From Anarhynchus alexandrinus (taxonomy: Eukaryota; Chordata; Aves; Charadriiformes; Charadriidae): a DNA stretch of 64,000 bases. The stretch covers positions 878,667 to 942,666 of the forward strand of contig VUYV01000227.1 of assembly GCA_008711295.1 (NCBI GenBank). Reading direction: 5' to 3'. The notes beneath the pieces are model-generated. The model had not been told where the DNA came from. It did not search any database and worked only from the letters and a program-made list of their open reading frames with translations. Positions 47,356-60,400 of the stretch are shown here, in pieces; within the stretch, counting starts at the first letter, position 1, and each line of letters opens with the position of its first letter. The position numbers and the translations under genes were made by a program.

Positions 47356-50300
47356 ACAGGAAACGCAAGGATGAACCTTTTGGAAAGTAGGACATCAGAC
47401 TTCACTTTCCCTTGTGCCTATAGATGCGGAAACAAAGAAACCTTCAGAACAAGTTTGAACACATCCTTTTGAATAAAGGTTAATATTTCATATCATTGGC
47501 AAAGCAATAAATATTCAAATTCTGTTATTACATCATCAGTATAAAACCCTACGATACAGACAGTATGCACTGAGAATACAAAAAGCCTGTACAACCCTTG
47601 TACGGTATGTATTTCTTGCACAGGCATGTTAGACTGCTTGGACCACAGGTCAGGTGCCAATGGCCGTAAGAAAGAAGAGCACAGAGGCTGACGTAGAGGG
47701 AAAAACTGGCTTTTGGCACCCACCAGCTTTAGAAGCACTGGGATAACCACTCCTACGAGGTACGAGTCAGTTTAAGCTCGTCAAGTTGTTCCCTCTACAG
47801 AAAATGACACAACAAAATGGAATTCATCCCATCGTAGGTATCTCAAACTAGGAAAGACGAAAGCAAACCTTAGTTTTTAACTGAGAAAGGAGCGAATGTC
47901 TGGAATACTGCATCAGAAAGCTTCTTAACCCCAGATGATAAATTATATTATTTTATAGCCAAACTTTAATTATAGAAATAAACTTACATTTATATACAGT
48001 TATTTATTTCCATTCAGATATTGTTTATAAAATATAAACATACTATTACAGAATATATCTATTGTCTTTAAGGGAGTCTTAATTTAAATTAGCTAGTGAA
48101 ATGATGTTATGTCAGAATTTTATGTCAGTTTTTTATATGAAGTAAATGTAAGGGCAAAAAAATTTGGCTTACCCAGGTCATGTGCTTTATTGTTATGCAA
48201 GGTAAAACTTAGAAGCTGCAAGGTTAATTACTATAATTTGGAAAAAGACAGTATAAGTAAAATGCAGATGCTGTAATATCTATGTAATTAAGATGTAATT
48301 GCAGCATAATTGCACGGTGGTTTTGCTTTACAGTGGATTGCTAAACTAGATTTATACAGTTACTTATGAATGAGTTAATTATACAAATTTTGACATCATA
48401 TTAAATTTATTTTTGTGACAAAGTTCCTTCAAATTATCAAATAGGGAGTGTGTATTTTTTTTTTCAATTTCCTCCTCAGAAGAACATTTAACTGTATTTT
48501 CGTGTTATGTGTAGACAGCATGCAAAAGTTGTAGCAAGTTAAACATGCATCCTAAAAGGCTTTACTTTATACATTATTCATTATTTCTCATAAGACATAG
48601 CTCATAAAAAATACATATCACTTGGGCTGATAAAGCTGTAAGCAAAAGAAGGAAGACTGAAACCTAAAGGCAAAAATATTCTAATGAAATGTAATTAAAT
48701 ACACAATAGAAATAATAATCAGGTAATTTTAGAGAAACAGTGGAAGTGACACAGCCATCCACTGTCTCGTGTGATCTCCTGACACCCAGTTACAGAGGAT
48801 GATGAACAGCTGCATCACTGGGTGGAAGTATGTTGTACTACAGAGGAAAAAAACTCTTCGAAGCAATTTTTCTTGATAGATGTAATCGTCATCTCAGGGA
48901 AAAGGGAAAGGAGAGGAGAACTCTTCAGAGCATGTTATCCCTTGAGCAAATAACAAAACCTACAAGGTGGCTTCAGAAGCTTGGTGAAATGGTGGAGCAG
49001 CTAAGGAGAAGTTTCAGTGCTAGCTAATATTTTATTCATGCAATTAGCTGTTTGTTGATTGTTTTGGGGTAGGTATTCTTTTGACTTCTGCAGAGCAAGA
49101 AAGCTGATTCTGATCATAGCAAGGAAGTCTTTTGCCATGGCTTTGGTGAGTCCTAAAACTGGGCTCCTTTCAAAAGAGCTGACAAAACAATTCTCCAGGC
49201 TGTTCAGAGGGTAACGGTGTTGTGCCTCGACCTTTAAGGCATGGGCTAATTAGAGAAATTGTAACACGGACATCTGAGGACACGTGCTGGTTGGCCCCAA
49301 AGGTCTCTGGTATGTGTCAACGCAGCAACAAGCAAGCATGAGCACCAGGGCCACGAAGACCTATACTGGTAACATGAACGTGCTCAGCACTATCCTCCAG
49401 GAGAGGCCAGCTAGCATGAAACAACCTGCTGGTTTGCCATTAAGCCTAATTAGCCCCCTGCATCTAAACTGCATGCTGGGAATCATCCTTAGCTGTGCTC
49501 ATTTCCCGGCACTGCCTCAAAGTTACTTGACGGAGTGTGATTTGGCAAGCCTAAAACAAACCAGGACGTCTTAATTCTTCCCTGGCAAGCATTGCTATTA
49601 TATATAGCATATATTACAACACAATGTATTTACACCGTAAAAGGTTTTTTTCATTATAAAGAAATTCCATGTTCAGGGACACAAAGCAAACAGTGTAAGT
49701 GTGATGTGTAATCTCAGTTAATTATAATTAAGGAAACAATTCTTTAACGTTTTCTTTGATAGAAACTGAAGATGCCAAAATAAGAGTAAATAGTTCAATC
49801 AGGTATTTGTATAACATCCTGAAAACTTTTTTTTTTACTAGAATAATAATAATTGAAAAAAAAAAAGCTCTCAAATTAAGCACCAGCTTACTCAAACGGA
49901 TTAAGTCATCTGTGTAAATGCCAGCTTATTAGACTGGCATTTAATAGAAACTCAGATTTGCAAATTGTGGGATTTTTGCTTGAACACTAAGTACATCTGC
50001 AGCAGCAATGAGAATCTGGTGGGTGCCAACGAACAGCACGTCAGGTACCGGTGCACGGGGAGCTCATGGTGCAGTTTGAGCCAGCAGCTTTGGCAAGGTA
50101 TTGAGACCATAAGGTTTTAATAGTAATACTCCACAAAAATAATATTTAAAAAAAAAAAAAAGCGAGGGAGAAAGCTCGGTGGAGACTCCCATGCACTTTT
50201 AATTATTGTATCCAGGATTTCCATCCAAAATTTTCATAGGCATTCAGTGCAAAACCAGCATTATTTTAAATGTTTGAGCCCGCTATCAAGCTGAGCTTGT

Positions 50301-50906
50301 ACTTTTAGCTATCTTGAAGCTAGCTTTGGAACACCTTGCTTTGGAGTAAGCAAAGCCCCCTGATACATTCCATCTGTCAGAGTGAAGTTATAGGTCCTCT
50401 TTGCCATCATGTAAGTATTTTAAAGAATAAAGAAATCTGAAAATCAGAAACTCACGAAGAAGCTGCCCTTTGAAGGAAGGAAAAAGCAGACAGATAAGAC
50501 ATTATTGCCGAACAAACTATATTTTTGAACGGGACTGTAACTGATGTCTCCCTTTAACTGCAGTCTTCACCTTCTCCTGTCACATCACACAGACACAAGA
50601 AAATAAACAGGCCTTAGAAATCTGATTTTCTATCAGGCAGCAATAGCTTTAGCCATCTTTAAGCATTTTCTCTTTCATAGCAGAAGATTCAGTACATTCT
50701 TATAACTTTTTACCAAAGTTGGAATTCTATCAAACAGGGCTTCATTTGCCAAGAAGAAGTAACAATATCTGTTAAATATCTGTTAGACTACTACGCTGCT
50801 GGAATTCAGAAGCAAGAACTGATATTATTTGCCCTACAGCTCAATAAGGTCCTAGTAGTTAGCCACTCAGTTGTCCTGGTTAACGCTATCATAGCACTAA
50901 TTTACC

Positions 50907-50972
50907 AACCACACCATGAAAATACCAGCATTTCTTGACAATCATACAATGAAACCACATCATGAAAATACC
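50907..50972. repeat. Imperfect tandem duplication, ~46-bp period
   Basis: 'aaccacaccatgaaaatacc' at 50907-50926 recurs as 'aaccacatcatgaaaatacc' at 50953-50972, with one difference in 20 bases. The intervening bases are less alike. Confidence 0.75.
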
Positions 50973-51921
50973 CAAATTCTTTTCAGGAATATAGGATGTT
51001 TAAGCACTAGAAAAAGCTGATTTTACATCCTAACCTCAGAATCTGTCCCAGAATAACTTATTTCAGGAACTTTATGGACTTGAGAAAATACATATGTGGC
51101 AAAAAAGCTGTTTTCTTCAGCTCCTTCTCACACTTTCTCTTTCTCTATTTTTTTTTTTTTGTGGGCGCACACATAATGAATTTGGTTCCAGATATTGATC
51201 TCATACTGCCATTCTCCACATCTACTTAAGTATAGAAAATTATGACTAAAGCTATCATTAGAATTAAACAGGGTATGAATAAAGATTATGAAAAGAAAGC
51301 ACAACAAAAATTCCCTTGGAAAGTACACTGAGAAGGCTTTTGAATTACACATACAACAATGGAAGAAATGAGAATATAGCACATCTTGGTGTAATATAAT
51401 CGTGTGTCTCATCTATAAAGACTTTCATATAAAATACAAGGGAGACAATGACATTGTACATATACTGTGATTTGATATATTAGCTGAGATGTATCTAGTA
51501 CAAAATACCAATTATCATAATCAAGTTTTTATATATATATTATTTATAATGTTACTGTTGTGTAATGAATGTAGAAAGCTAGAAAGGATGAACTGGGTCA
51601 CAAAGTCCAATTCTAGATACTGTCAGAAAATCATTATGTAGATGTTTAGTAGTGGAGGAAATAATGATAGACCTGATACAGCGAGGCTGATAAACAAACC
51701 AGTCAGCTGGATTGGTGATCTGCTAGTTGCTATGACATGCTCTCTGATTTTATCACACCACCAATAAACAACATTGTTTTTCTGGGGCAATGTCTGGTTT
51801 TAGTTCTGTTTTTAAAGCCCTGTAGCTAATTCATTGCCCCGCAATAGCTGAAGCCACCATTTCTGATAATAGCCACCAAATTAAATAACAAAAAATAATG
51901 AAAAAACCCCACAAATAAAGC

Positions 51922-51940
51922 AAAAAAAAAAAAAAAAAAA
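51922..51940. repeat. A19 homopolymer
   Basis: Nineteen consecutive A are seen directly. No retroposed gene or SINE body could be recognised upstream. Confidence 0.95.
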
Positions 51941-54421
51941 TCCCCAAACCCTTCACTTATCCTGTTGGGAAGCTGGCTGCCATGCCCCAAGTTGCAGCTC
52001 ACTAGTCTCTCCTTGTTCAGCAAGAAACTCCCTTACAATGTGCTCGAAGGACTGCTGAATGAGGGATTGGCTTGATCATCTGCCTCTGTGTTTTTCTGAA
52101 ATGACCGTCCTGCATAGAGTCAAATATTTTAGCACATTGAAGGTCTGAACTCTCTCTGATCACTTCAGAAAGAGCCCAAGGAAGCCAGCTGCTTCATGCA
52201 AGCCCATAAACTGATTGGATTAAGTCAGGCTGCCAGTCATGCAAAAGCCAGTCTTCCAAAACTGGTCATCTTCTAGGGCATCTTTTCTCTGGCAACAGAA
52301 TCACTTGCAACCAACACAGAAGAAGAAAACCTCAACTTTCAGCTCTATTGGTAAAATCATTGTTGAAAAGAATTGAATGCAGAAGAAATTCTGCTCAAAG
52401 GCATTTGCTATATTTTTCTCAATTCTGACTGGAAATAGAGAAAAAAATAACGATGAAATTGTTATGGAAAGAAGGCTGAGAGCAGCTCAACTTCAGTCAA
52501 AGCAGCTTCTTTTGCCAGGACAACTTGTTTAATTTCTGTTTCATTCAGTATTGTATATATTTTAATTCCCAGAAAATTCTATCCCCCCTCTTAATGTCTA
52601 AAATTATTTTGAAGCCAAAATAAACAAGAATTTTCTGAGCTTCTGGGTTTCAAATAAGGCGTACTTTCTCGTGGAGAACGGTTCCATTTACATTTTCTTT
52701 GCCAGATGATCATGATGTTGTCAGTATGCACCACCACCACTGTAGCCTAGTGTGGGAAGGACCATGACTCTGTATCCTGTCCATTCCCTTTGGGTCATGA
52801 TTAGCCTTTGGAAAAACAGCTGCTTAATTTCACAGGGCATAATGACCACAAGTGTTGTTGGCCCTAAATTGGGGAGTACGTCCAGGGAAGGCTCCTTGCA
52901 TCTGGCAAGTGAAATGCATAACATGACCCTAAACAATATGAATGTGAGAACAACTTTTTCTTGATAATGATTACAGAAGAATAGCTTATTGCACAGCCAG
53001 CAAAGCTGTGTTGGATACTTGCATATACACTAAGGCAAGTTCTTGCTTTATGGTTTAGATAAAACATAGCCAGAGACTGTGAAGACATGCCTTTTGTTGT
53101 TACTGGGCCCAAATATCAAACAAGCTGTGGTTTAGGGTGATTTAACTCAGAACTGCGGGAGATTGCCTTTGGAGAAAGGTATCCTTGAATAATCTGTGTG
53201 TCCAATAGGTTCCTTTCCTCCTTCATATCATCCCATTATGTCAACAGCTACGTTCTTAAGAAGAACTATGAACAGATAGCTCTGAAGTACAACATAGTTT
53301 GTTTTGTAACGGACCAGATGGCATCCAGTGACAGATATATTCAAAGAATACATTCCCAGATGAGGACACTTCTGTTCCTCTGACAGTACCTGAATGACAT
53401 ACTCTATCTATAGCTTCATTGAAATATCCAGAGATTCTCTAACAGTTCCATGCAAAACTGTTTGCTTCTGTTCAATAAGAAAACACATTTGATGTTGTTC
53501 TTTTTCTTTCTTTTTTTTTGTTTGTTTGGTTGTTGTTCTTGTTGTCTTAAAATGGAAGAGGATAAACAGATTCTTGTTCCTTTCACCGGCAGAAGCACCA
53601 ATAAAGTCACATCTTCCATCAAACAGTCTCAAACAGACTGGATATATAATACTGCAATTAGGTTTCATTTGATGGTTCAACTTTTTCTTTTTTTTTATTA
53701 AATCATGTGGTATGTTTACATGCATATTATATTTAGTGACATCTGAGAGAGGTCCATATAAAAAAGGCTGTGTTCTCTTGCCTTGCCTTGCCTCTAACAA
53801 AATTCAAAGTGTTGTCATTCACAGTTACGGTTGGGATTCAGGGTCTCCAGAAGCCTGGCAATAAAACATGTTGAGGCTTGAATACATTCCTTCCATTTGT
53901 GGCTGAATGCCTTCTAATCACTGAAAAGCCTCTAAAGAGTTTCTACCAGAATAAAATAAGGTTTTGTTTAAAGTCTGAAATGGTTTTTATTTTGGGAATC
54001 ATGTGTTATTTTAGTTCCATAGCTCTGATTCTGTTCCATATTCAGCAGCAATTTATTTCTTAAGGAAGGTCTAACTTAAGCTTTGGGTTTAAGAAAATAA
54101 TCAGCCACAGTTTGTATGATTCTGCTGTGTGCTATTTCAGGTGGGCAGGGAGGCACTATGCTCAGACCTCCGAGGTTACATCCGTTTTACAGAGATTGCT
54201 TTCTAACCACTCTTTGAAAACGGCATCTTATAAATCTCTGATGTTTCACAAGCTCACGCGGCTCAAAAGGGGGATTTTGTTTTTGCAAAAATGAAATTGT
54301 TCCAATTCTTATCCTACAATTAAACCCACATTTTGTTCTATCCTCGTACTTCCAGGAGGTCTCATTCTAGGTCCTGCTAAATATGAGCTTGCAAACTTAG
54401 CCTTTTCTCTCTTTCTTTCAG

Positions 54422-54492
54422 TTTGCCACTCGAACTTCTGACTACAGAAACAGCCAGAAGTTACGTGAAAGTTACCTGAAAGAAATAAACTG
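54422..54492 (+). other. Candidate exon (71 nt), strong splice sites
   Basis: A long pyrimidine tract 'ccttttctctctttctttcag' ends in AG at 54420-54421, an excellent acceptor. ACTG followed by GTATGT at 54493-54498 is a good donor. Only one frame is open, the first: it starts FATRTSDYRNSQKL and continues RESYLKEIN, a hydrophilic, charged, protein-like composition. The other two frames are stopped. I do not recognise the protein family. It may be a coding exon of a long gene, a lncRNA exon, or chance. The 71-nt length would shift phase between neighbouring exons. Confidence 0.4.
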
Positions 54493-57400
54493 GTATGTTT
54501 TAGAAACAGTGGATTTAAATCTTAATTTTAGTAATATAAGTCCAATAAGTCATTAGTAAATTGATGTAAAGATTATGTAATGAACAAAAATCAGGCAGAA
54601 CGACACTTTGATATGCTTACACTCAAAACCACATTTCACTTTCACACATTACACGTACATTACCAGATATCACAATGCTGCTAAGAACTGATAATTCAGA
54701 TGCTGGAGATTTAGTTCAACACGGAATGATAGTTTGTTTTCTCACACAGGAATAAAGAAAACTCATCTGAAATGTAGGCACATGCTTTGAAGTACAGGGG
54801 AAGAGCAGAAGATTCTCAGCATCTGCTAACAACTGTTGCGATGCTTGGGTATAATCTTGGATATAATCTGTCAAATTGCATCAATCAAGTGAACTTATAC
54901 TTCAAGATGTAATGAAATGTGGCCAGCGCAATTAAACACAATAACATAACATAGCAGCAAAAATGCATTCTTGACGGTAGTGGGTAAGGAAAGTGCAGTT
55001 TTGGTTTAACTTGGGAAGTATTGCTTGATTTTTTGGAATATTTTTAGGGTACAACCTGCTCTTTGCTGAAGGTTTTTGGGTGTTCTGATAGAAATTTAAA
55101 AGGGCAGGACTAGGGCATTGCTAGCTATTGCACTATGGAGGATTTAATTTGCAATTAAACAAGGAAAAAGGAACTGATCATCTGCAGCTTTCCATCAAGA
55201 ATGTGTTCTATCATCCTATTGATACAGATTGCAACCTAGAGACTGTACAGAGGGTGCACAGTATTGCTCACATTTAAACTTATTTACACATACGTAACCT
55301 TAGATAGTTTCGTTATCGATTACAGCTGAACAATCACGACAGACTTCTTGACCAAACTTTCACAAAAGCTTCATTGCTTTGTTCTGCAGCCAAACCCTTA
55401 ATGAACTTGTGACTGGACATTGATTAATATAGTAATGATAACCATACCAACATCACCCGGGAAAGCCAATTGCAGACAACAGCAGCCAGCAAAACACAAC
55501 TCTCGTTAATTCAGCTGTAAAAAGATTAAATCTACCAGATTTGCTTGAAAACAGACAAATCTTCTGTGTGACAGAAATAATCTGCCAGGGTTTGATCACA
55601 TCTTACGCATCTCCATATACATATTTTGTTCAGTAAATACGGCTCATCTTTTGTTGTTATGTGTATGTATATTTATGTGTAATCCTTAAAAAGTTTACTT
55701 AGGACATCTGAACAGTGTTTCAGTTGTATAACAATTGCTTAATAACCAGCTGGTTTTCTGATCAGTAAATAAGTGACTGATATAAAGCAAAGCAACACTC
55801 CTACATTTTTTTTTCTCGTACCAGTGCATTGCAAACCCCAGATTCAATGAGTTACACAGAAGACCGAGCAGGCTGCTAGACTAACTCCATGTTGTACACG
55901 TTGGTGGTAATCCCACCACACAAGGCGTAAGAGGTTGGTAAATCCATTTGTCTCTGAGTACTGGACTCCCATCAATCCTGTGCTTATCTTAGATTTAATC
56001 ATTTGATTTGATTCACAGTGCTGCTTACAGCAAGGATTCGCAAAAGCGCTTACAAGAAATTGCCAGATCTGCTCCCGCTGGGTTTTGTTAGTATCTGTGC
56101 ACTCCACTCCTTTAAAACACCGCAACTTTATGTTTGTGACTCCATGCCTCCAGCAAGAAGTGTATAATCTTATCTCGATACATGAACATTACCTATCCAA
56201 ATCCAAGATACACAAGAAAATGCACCTCAGTGGAAAACAATGCAACCTAGAGATCAATCCTGAAATTAGTTGTTGGGGACTGGAGGGATCAAAAGCTTGT
56301 AAATCTTGTAACTCTTATTTTGACTGGGAGTTAAGGGTCCTAGCTTATATAGCTGTTTTTAAAAATTTTATGCCAGCTATAGAGTGTTCAAAATCCAGAT
56401 TTAGATCCTCAGGCCTTAAAATTCCTGCAGGGTGAATTTCTTTACGGAAAGAATTGTTTTCTACAGAAAGGCAATCTCTTCCTGCAGGCTGGTAAAATTT
56501 AAATCCATGATAGCATCTCTAACAACAAACCAAAAGAGCCCATAGGTGCTTTTTTAGCTAAATAAGATGCTGTAACAACAAAGTCTTTACAGCAATAAAA
56601 ATGCAACAAACTAACTTGAGTTTCTAAATGAAATATAAATAAATAAGTACAGAAAGAGAATTTCAGACACCATTTCTTGAGCCATGAGAGGCTGCAGGGC
56701 TATGAAATTGTACAAAATCTGAAGTTATGTCTTCCTTACCTTAATTACAGCTTTTTACCAATGTCCCAGATGCAGAGAACATCCCATGTTTCAAAGCAAA
56801 GACATATATACATCCTACAAAAAAAAAAAAAAAAGACGACATTGGAAAAACATCTGCAATTCCAGAAAGTTTGTTTCTCTTCTACTGTATTGGAATTAGA
56901 AAGTAATACTGAAGTCCTGTTCAGTGCCAGAGGAAAGGAAGTTTAATTATAGTCATCATGAGGAGACCATAGTCATGTGAAATGTTTAATGAGTGTTAAA
57001 CTGAGACGACAACAGGACTGAAGGCCCTTGTTGTAATACTAATTCTTTTAGAAACTCACCATCTTTTTATGTCACTGATTTGTACTGCATATTTTCTGAC
57101 CTGTTATTCACATGACACAATTTAGTACACTTTTTTTTAGCCATAGTATATTACACTATAAACCAAACAGATACATTCACCTGTAGTAAGGTTTGTGGCC
57201 CCTGTTCCTTAGCCAAAACATAGAATTAGTGTTATATACACTCAAAGGAAAAACCTGGTCCAGGTATAAAAACATATATCTTAAAATACGATTGTTCACC
57301 TTTGCTATCCATCCCATTTCCCACCAGGCCAACAAAGATACTCCATCCACTTAAGGCTGCAATACTTGTAATTCAACAGACACATACATGTATATACACA

Positions 57401-60400
57401 TAGAGTTATAAATATATATTTAAGATGGTGATGTGGAGTGGGAACGTAAAAAACATTTAACTTCATGCCAGGACTCTTCTGATATCATTGCATCTTCACA
57501 AACTTAAACCACCGTAGAAGATGGTCTTGATACAGAAACAGAACAGAAGATCTGGTATATAATTTTTCCAGATCGTTTTGGTGGTATGTATGAGTGCAAA
57601 GGAGGGTGGAACACGGAAAATCTTCCAGCTTCTTTTTCTACTGAACAGCCATAAATCAATGAGTAATTAATTGCTGCCTCTAGGACCACAGAGGTAAAGA
57701 AGACAACAAACTCACCTGCCTACAGACTCACCTGTTGTTACTTGTTCTTCCTATATCCTGGCTAACTGCATTAAACACAATGCTTTTTATTTATTTTTTT
57801 TTGTGAAGCAGAAAATTATTTGCCGTTTTCCCTGAAATTCTCAGAGCAGAACTTGGTCCTTTAGTTTTGGCTATTTGCGGAATCAAAATCACAAGAACCC
57901 TTAACTTCCTATAAAGTCCCAGAAATTATATGAGGTCATCTGATCTGCTGTCATTTGAGGCTGAAATGGGAGATTTTGATGCCTCTGACTGAACCTAAAT
58001 CTGATCTGGGACTTGGCCTCAAACTTAACCATCCCAGTGCCTGAGCTTTAGTGCTTATCTAAAAGCAACCAAACCTTCTTAGCAATTTAAGCTCGGTCAC
58101 CGCTGTCATAGCAGTGGTGGTCACTCCAAATGAATTCACAGGTGAAGGGGACTTCTGCAAGTAGCTGTCTCCTGCTTGTTCTGTCCGTCTTTCCCAGCTG
58201 TTATGCTTTAAGCAGCAGGCTATTGAAACCCAGCGGTGACAGTGAAAAAAAAATGACAAACTGCCTGAAAAAACCCACAAACTGCAATTTACAGTGACAA
58301 TATTTGTCACTGAAGTTTTGAGGATTGTCCTTCACACTTAAAGGGGCAAGCCTACGTGTTGCCTTTGCCTTTGGTAGGAAGCTGATGAAGGTAAAAAAGA
58401 TGAACCAGAAGAGAAAATGTGTCTAGGAAAATAATTTTCTTTTACCGAAACATTGCAAATATCATCATGGACTTATACATCATGCATTTATCTGATCAAA
58501 ATTCTACTTATTTGAAGATTTTATGCTGAGTTCTTTGTATTTACACTAATCATTACTAAGTCAGGTGATTACTTCTCCCTCAAATTAGTAGTCTGGACAT
58601 CAGGATTGACTGAGTAGACTCAAAAAAAGAGAAACCCCGATATAGTCACATGTTAAGATAGTACTAATACACAGCACATTAACAATGCATCCCCATAGAA
58701 ACCCTGTTTCTTGAGGGCATTTGGCCCCAATTTCTCTTACCAGCATTTACATAGTTACTGACTTTTATTCATTACCTGAAAAGACATAACATAACATTTA
58801 GGGAACTGTGTAAGCAAGAAAACCATCTCAATAAAACGTATTATTTATCTTGCCCTAACACAAGAACAAGGATAGGAACACACACCTGTGAATGTGATAG
58901 AGTTATAATGATTTAATGAGTTACAGCTTATCGTGTGAGTTGCGACAAATTACTGTTTGCATGGTTTTCAGCTCTCCTCTCCTTGCAGGTTAATGTAAAA
59001 CTTCATGTGTAAGAGAAGATGCTTTAACTAAAATAGCTTGACTTTGTATTCGGTATGGCTACAGGTGAACATCCCAGTAGTTATGGGGGCTGAGCTAAGA
59101 GAAAGGTACATTTTGTTAAGCCAATGTAACTGAAGGTTGTACCTAAAAGAAACAGATTTTTTATTTTTTTTTTCATCATGGATTTCAGTGAAACTACTCT
59201 AGCTTGCATTGATATGAATGGAAGAATTGGGTGAAAATAACTTATGAAATCTAGGCGGTTTTCCTTCTTTAATGTCTACCATTACATTTTCTTCGCTCCA
59301 ATTTCTGCTACTCTGACAGTGCTTTTCTCTTTTGACTTGCTCTTAAAAGTTGACCTTAGTTGCTTCTCACACTGCAGGGACTACGTGGCTGTGCACCAGT
59401 TTAATGTTAGTCAGTAAAAAGCTCTGAAGTCTAACAATAATTAGATGGGCACTTGCAATTCATAAGCACTTGGGGGGGAATGCAGTTCTTTAACTCAGAG
59501 AAAAATCAAATTCTTGACCTGGGTTTGGAGCAGGAAAGATGAAAAATAAAATGAGAAAAAAATGTTCTATCAGAGCATCTGAGAAAAAAAACCCAACAAC
59601 TAAAGAGAGTAATTTTGAAAAATGCTGCTTAAACTTCTTTTTTCACCTGCGACTGTGGAGTCCTCCCTGGAACACAAGATAGTCCTTCCAAGACTTTGCA
59701 TTCACACAATATAACAGAGTTAAAAGGGAGATGAAGCATTAATTATATATATAAGAACAAACATGCCAGAACAACCCTATCTTTACAGGGAAAAATGCTA
59801 CATATGGTGCTGAATTTAACTACCCAGAAAAGTGGCAAATCCGTATACCCGGCCTCTGATTTCATTCTAGCCTCCTTGCTTCTTCTTCTGATCTCTGTCT
59901 TAAGGTAGCCCTATCCTTGGTGAGGCTTCTTGTCGTGTGGTGAGGAGTAATTACCAAGGAAATCATGGTGAATCTGGACTGAGCAAACTGGATTTTGGTC
60001 ATTCCTCTCCTTTGCCCCAAGTAAACTTCTTGTAGGGCATAAAGAAGTGACTTTGCTGATATATCTTTAACTGCCTTTGTACAACAGGAAAATATATGAA
60101 TTGTTCTACCTTATACGACTTTATAAATCAGAGGTCATAGGGTGGTCCCTCAACGTAGACTGCAGTACCTGTCCGATCTCATGAGCCCTGTAACATGCAC
60201 TTGTGAGAAAAAGAAAGGAACAAATGTTTCACACTTCCTGCTGTGTGCATGAAGTTTTCATTTGCTGATCCCTTTCCTTGGCTCCCAGATCACACTTTTT
60301 CAACACAGATGAATCCTGTGATTCAAACAAACTGTGCCTGCCATGAGGTCTTGGTGCAGAACAGAAGCTCCAGCATTGTACAGTAGCCAGGGAGTGTCTA

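Larger units (their letters stand above)
47356..54421. other. AT-rich DNA, possible regulatory blocks, no recognisable gene
   Basis: No gene is recognised. About 47930-48450 is very AT-rich with many TAATTA/ATTAA-type homeodomain sites. About 49190-49570 and 49990-50110 keep CpGs and unique sequence. It also has an imperfect ~46-bp duplication at 50907-50972, a poly-T run near 51147-51161 and A19 at 51922-51940. The frames at 51128-51412, 52864-53112 and 53408-53800 (all minus) show no family motif. Confidence 0.5.

Noticed and set aside
53408..53800. 130-codon minus-strand frame rich in K, T and Q
   Set aside because: The run is the translation of T-rich low-complexity sequence on the other strand. 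No family motif.
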